The notes under the pieces are model-generated. The model saw nothing but the letters and a program-made list of their open reading frames with translations. It searched no databases and was not told the origin of the DNA. The position numbers and the translations under genes are program-made. From Mesostigma viride (Eukaryota > Streptophyta > Mesostigmatophyceae > Mesostigmatales > Mesostigmataceae): DNA of 64,000 nt. Of the stretch, positions 63,721-64,000 are shown piece after piece; position 1 is the stretch's first letter; the number at the start of each line of letters is the position of its first letter. Location of the stretch: positions 477,071 through 541,070 of the forward strand of contig RPFO01000065.1 in assembly GCA_009746045.1 (NCBI GenBank), written 5' to 3'.

Positions 63721-64000
63721 GAACCTTGTTCCTGCCCGGGATTGGAGGAAAGCCGATGGTACATAACCGAGCCGATATTGGTAACCGACAATTTCAGGAA
63801 ACATGGGTGGCGTCCTTCCCCTGGCTTCGCTATGATGCTGCGACCAAGAATGCTTATTGTGAACCCTGCCGGTCGCAGAAGGCTCATAACAATAATGGAT
63901 TGTCTGAGGGCGTCAACGTTCTAAAGAAGGACACGTTCACGACCCACGCTGTTGCGGCTTCCCACAAGCTGGCAGAACAGCAACAAGCGGCTGCGGCTTT
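63721..64000 (+). CDS. Zinc-finger (ZNF862/TTF-BED-like) protein, partial exon at right edge
   Basis: An uninterrupted frame (codons in phase with 63801) runs to the window end without start or stop. It includes ETWVASFPWLRYDA, YCEPCRSQKA and KKDTFTTHAVAASHKLAEQQ. The W-x5-FPWLRYD block, the C-x2-C, a stretch with N-x-KKDTF and the H-x5-H follow the order of the TTF-type/BED-like fingers in ZNF862- and KIAA1586-like proteins, which derive from hAT transposases. An acceptor (CTCTGCAG) at 63713-63720 would start the exon at 63721. The function is probably nucleic-acid binding. It may be a host gene or a hAT transposase remnant. Confidence 0.6.

Noticed and set aside
1-64000. tRNA, rRNA or snRNA genes
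   Set aside because: No convincing A/B-box pair with cloverleaf or rRNA core sequence was noticed; a covariance-model scan would be needed to exclude them.

Overview
This window is eukaryotic nuclear DNA. Five protein-coding genes show spliced or membrane-anchored architecture, four of them are split by GT-AG introns, and intergenic and intronic space is full of non-LTR retrotransposons, Penelope-like elements and minisatellites. The ERD6-like sugar transporter, the PRP39 with a plant-type Gly/Tyr/Pro/Gln-rich tail and the Chlamys/Naiad-like Penelope reverse transcriptase together suggest a green alga. This is an inference from protein style, not from a marker gene.

Layout. 613-2947 (-): 5' part of a membrane-anchored protein with a DUF1838-like segment; it runs off the left edge. 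2948-6889: intergenic DNA with old retroelement tails and a 125-bp tandem repeat. 6890-12706 (+): RFC2, the clamp-loader subunit, in seven exons. About 13.0-28.1 kb: a retroelement island with two multi-level nests whose order can be read from target-site duplications (TSDs). 28705-34895 (-): PRP39, a U1 snRNP-associated splicing factor, in eight exons. 35768-58201 (+): an ERD6/GLUT-like sugar transporter of 475 residues spread over 18 exons and 22 kb, its introns filled by minisatellites, a foldback repeat and retroelement tails. 60757-62166 (-): a single-exon sialidase-like type II membrane protein. 63721-64000 (+): the start of a zinc-finger (ZNF862/BED-like) coding exon cut by the right edge.

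The retroelements form a system. RTE-like LINEs with an APE endonuclease and reverse transcriptase coexist with elements that carry only an L1-ORF1p-like protein and a 3' UTR. Both kinds end in the same sort of short stem-loop followed by AT-rich tandem repeats. The ORF1-only elements therefore look like non-autonomous, HAL1-style partners mobilised in trans. A Penelope-like element inserted into one of them, and an RTE element then inserted into the Penelope element; a matching nest lies 5 kb downstream. At least a dozen insertions have identifiable TSDs of 8-20 bp, including 66-69 bp insertions that consist of little more than the 3' tail.

The host genes are housekeeping genes (replication, splicing, sugar transport) and show no functional cluster. 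All exon joins were made by eye from GT-AG sites, reading phase and protein similarity, and all lengths divide correctly into codons.
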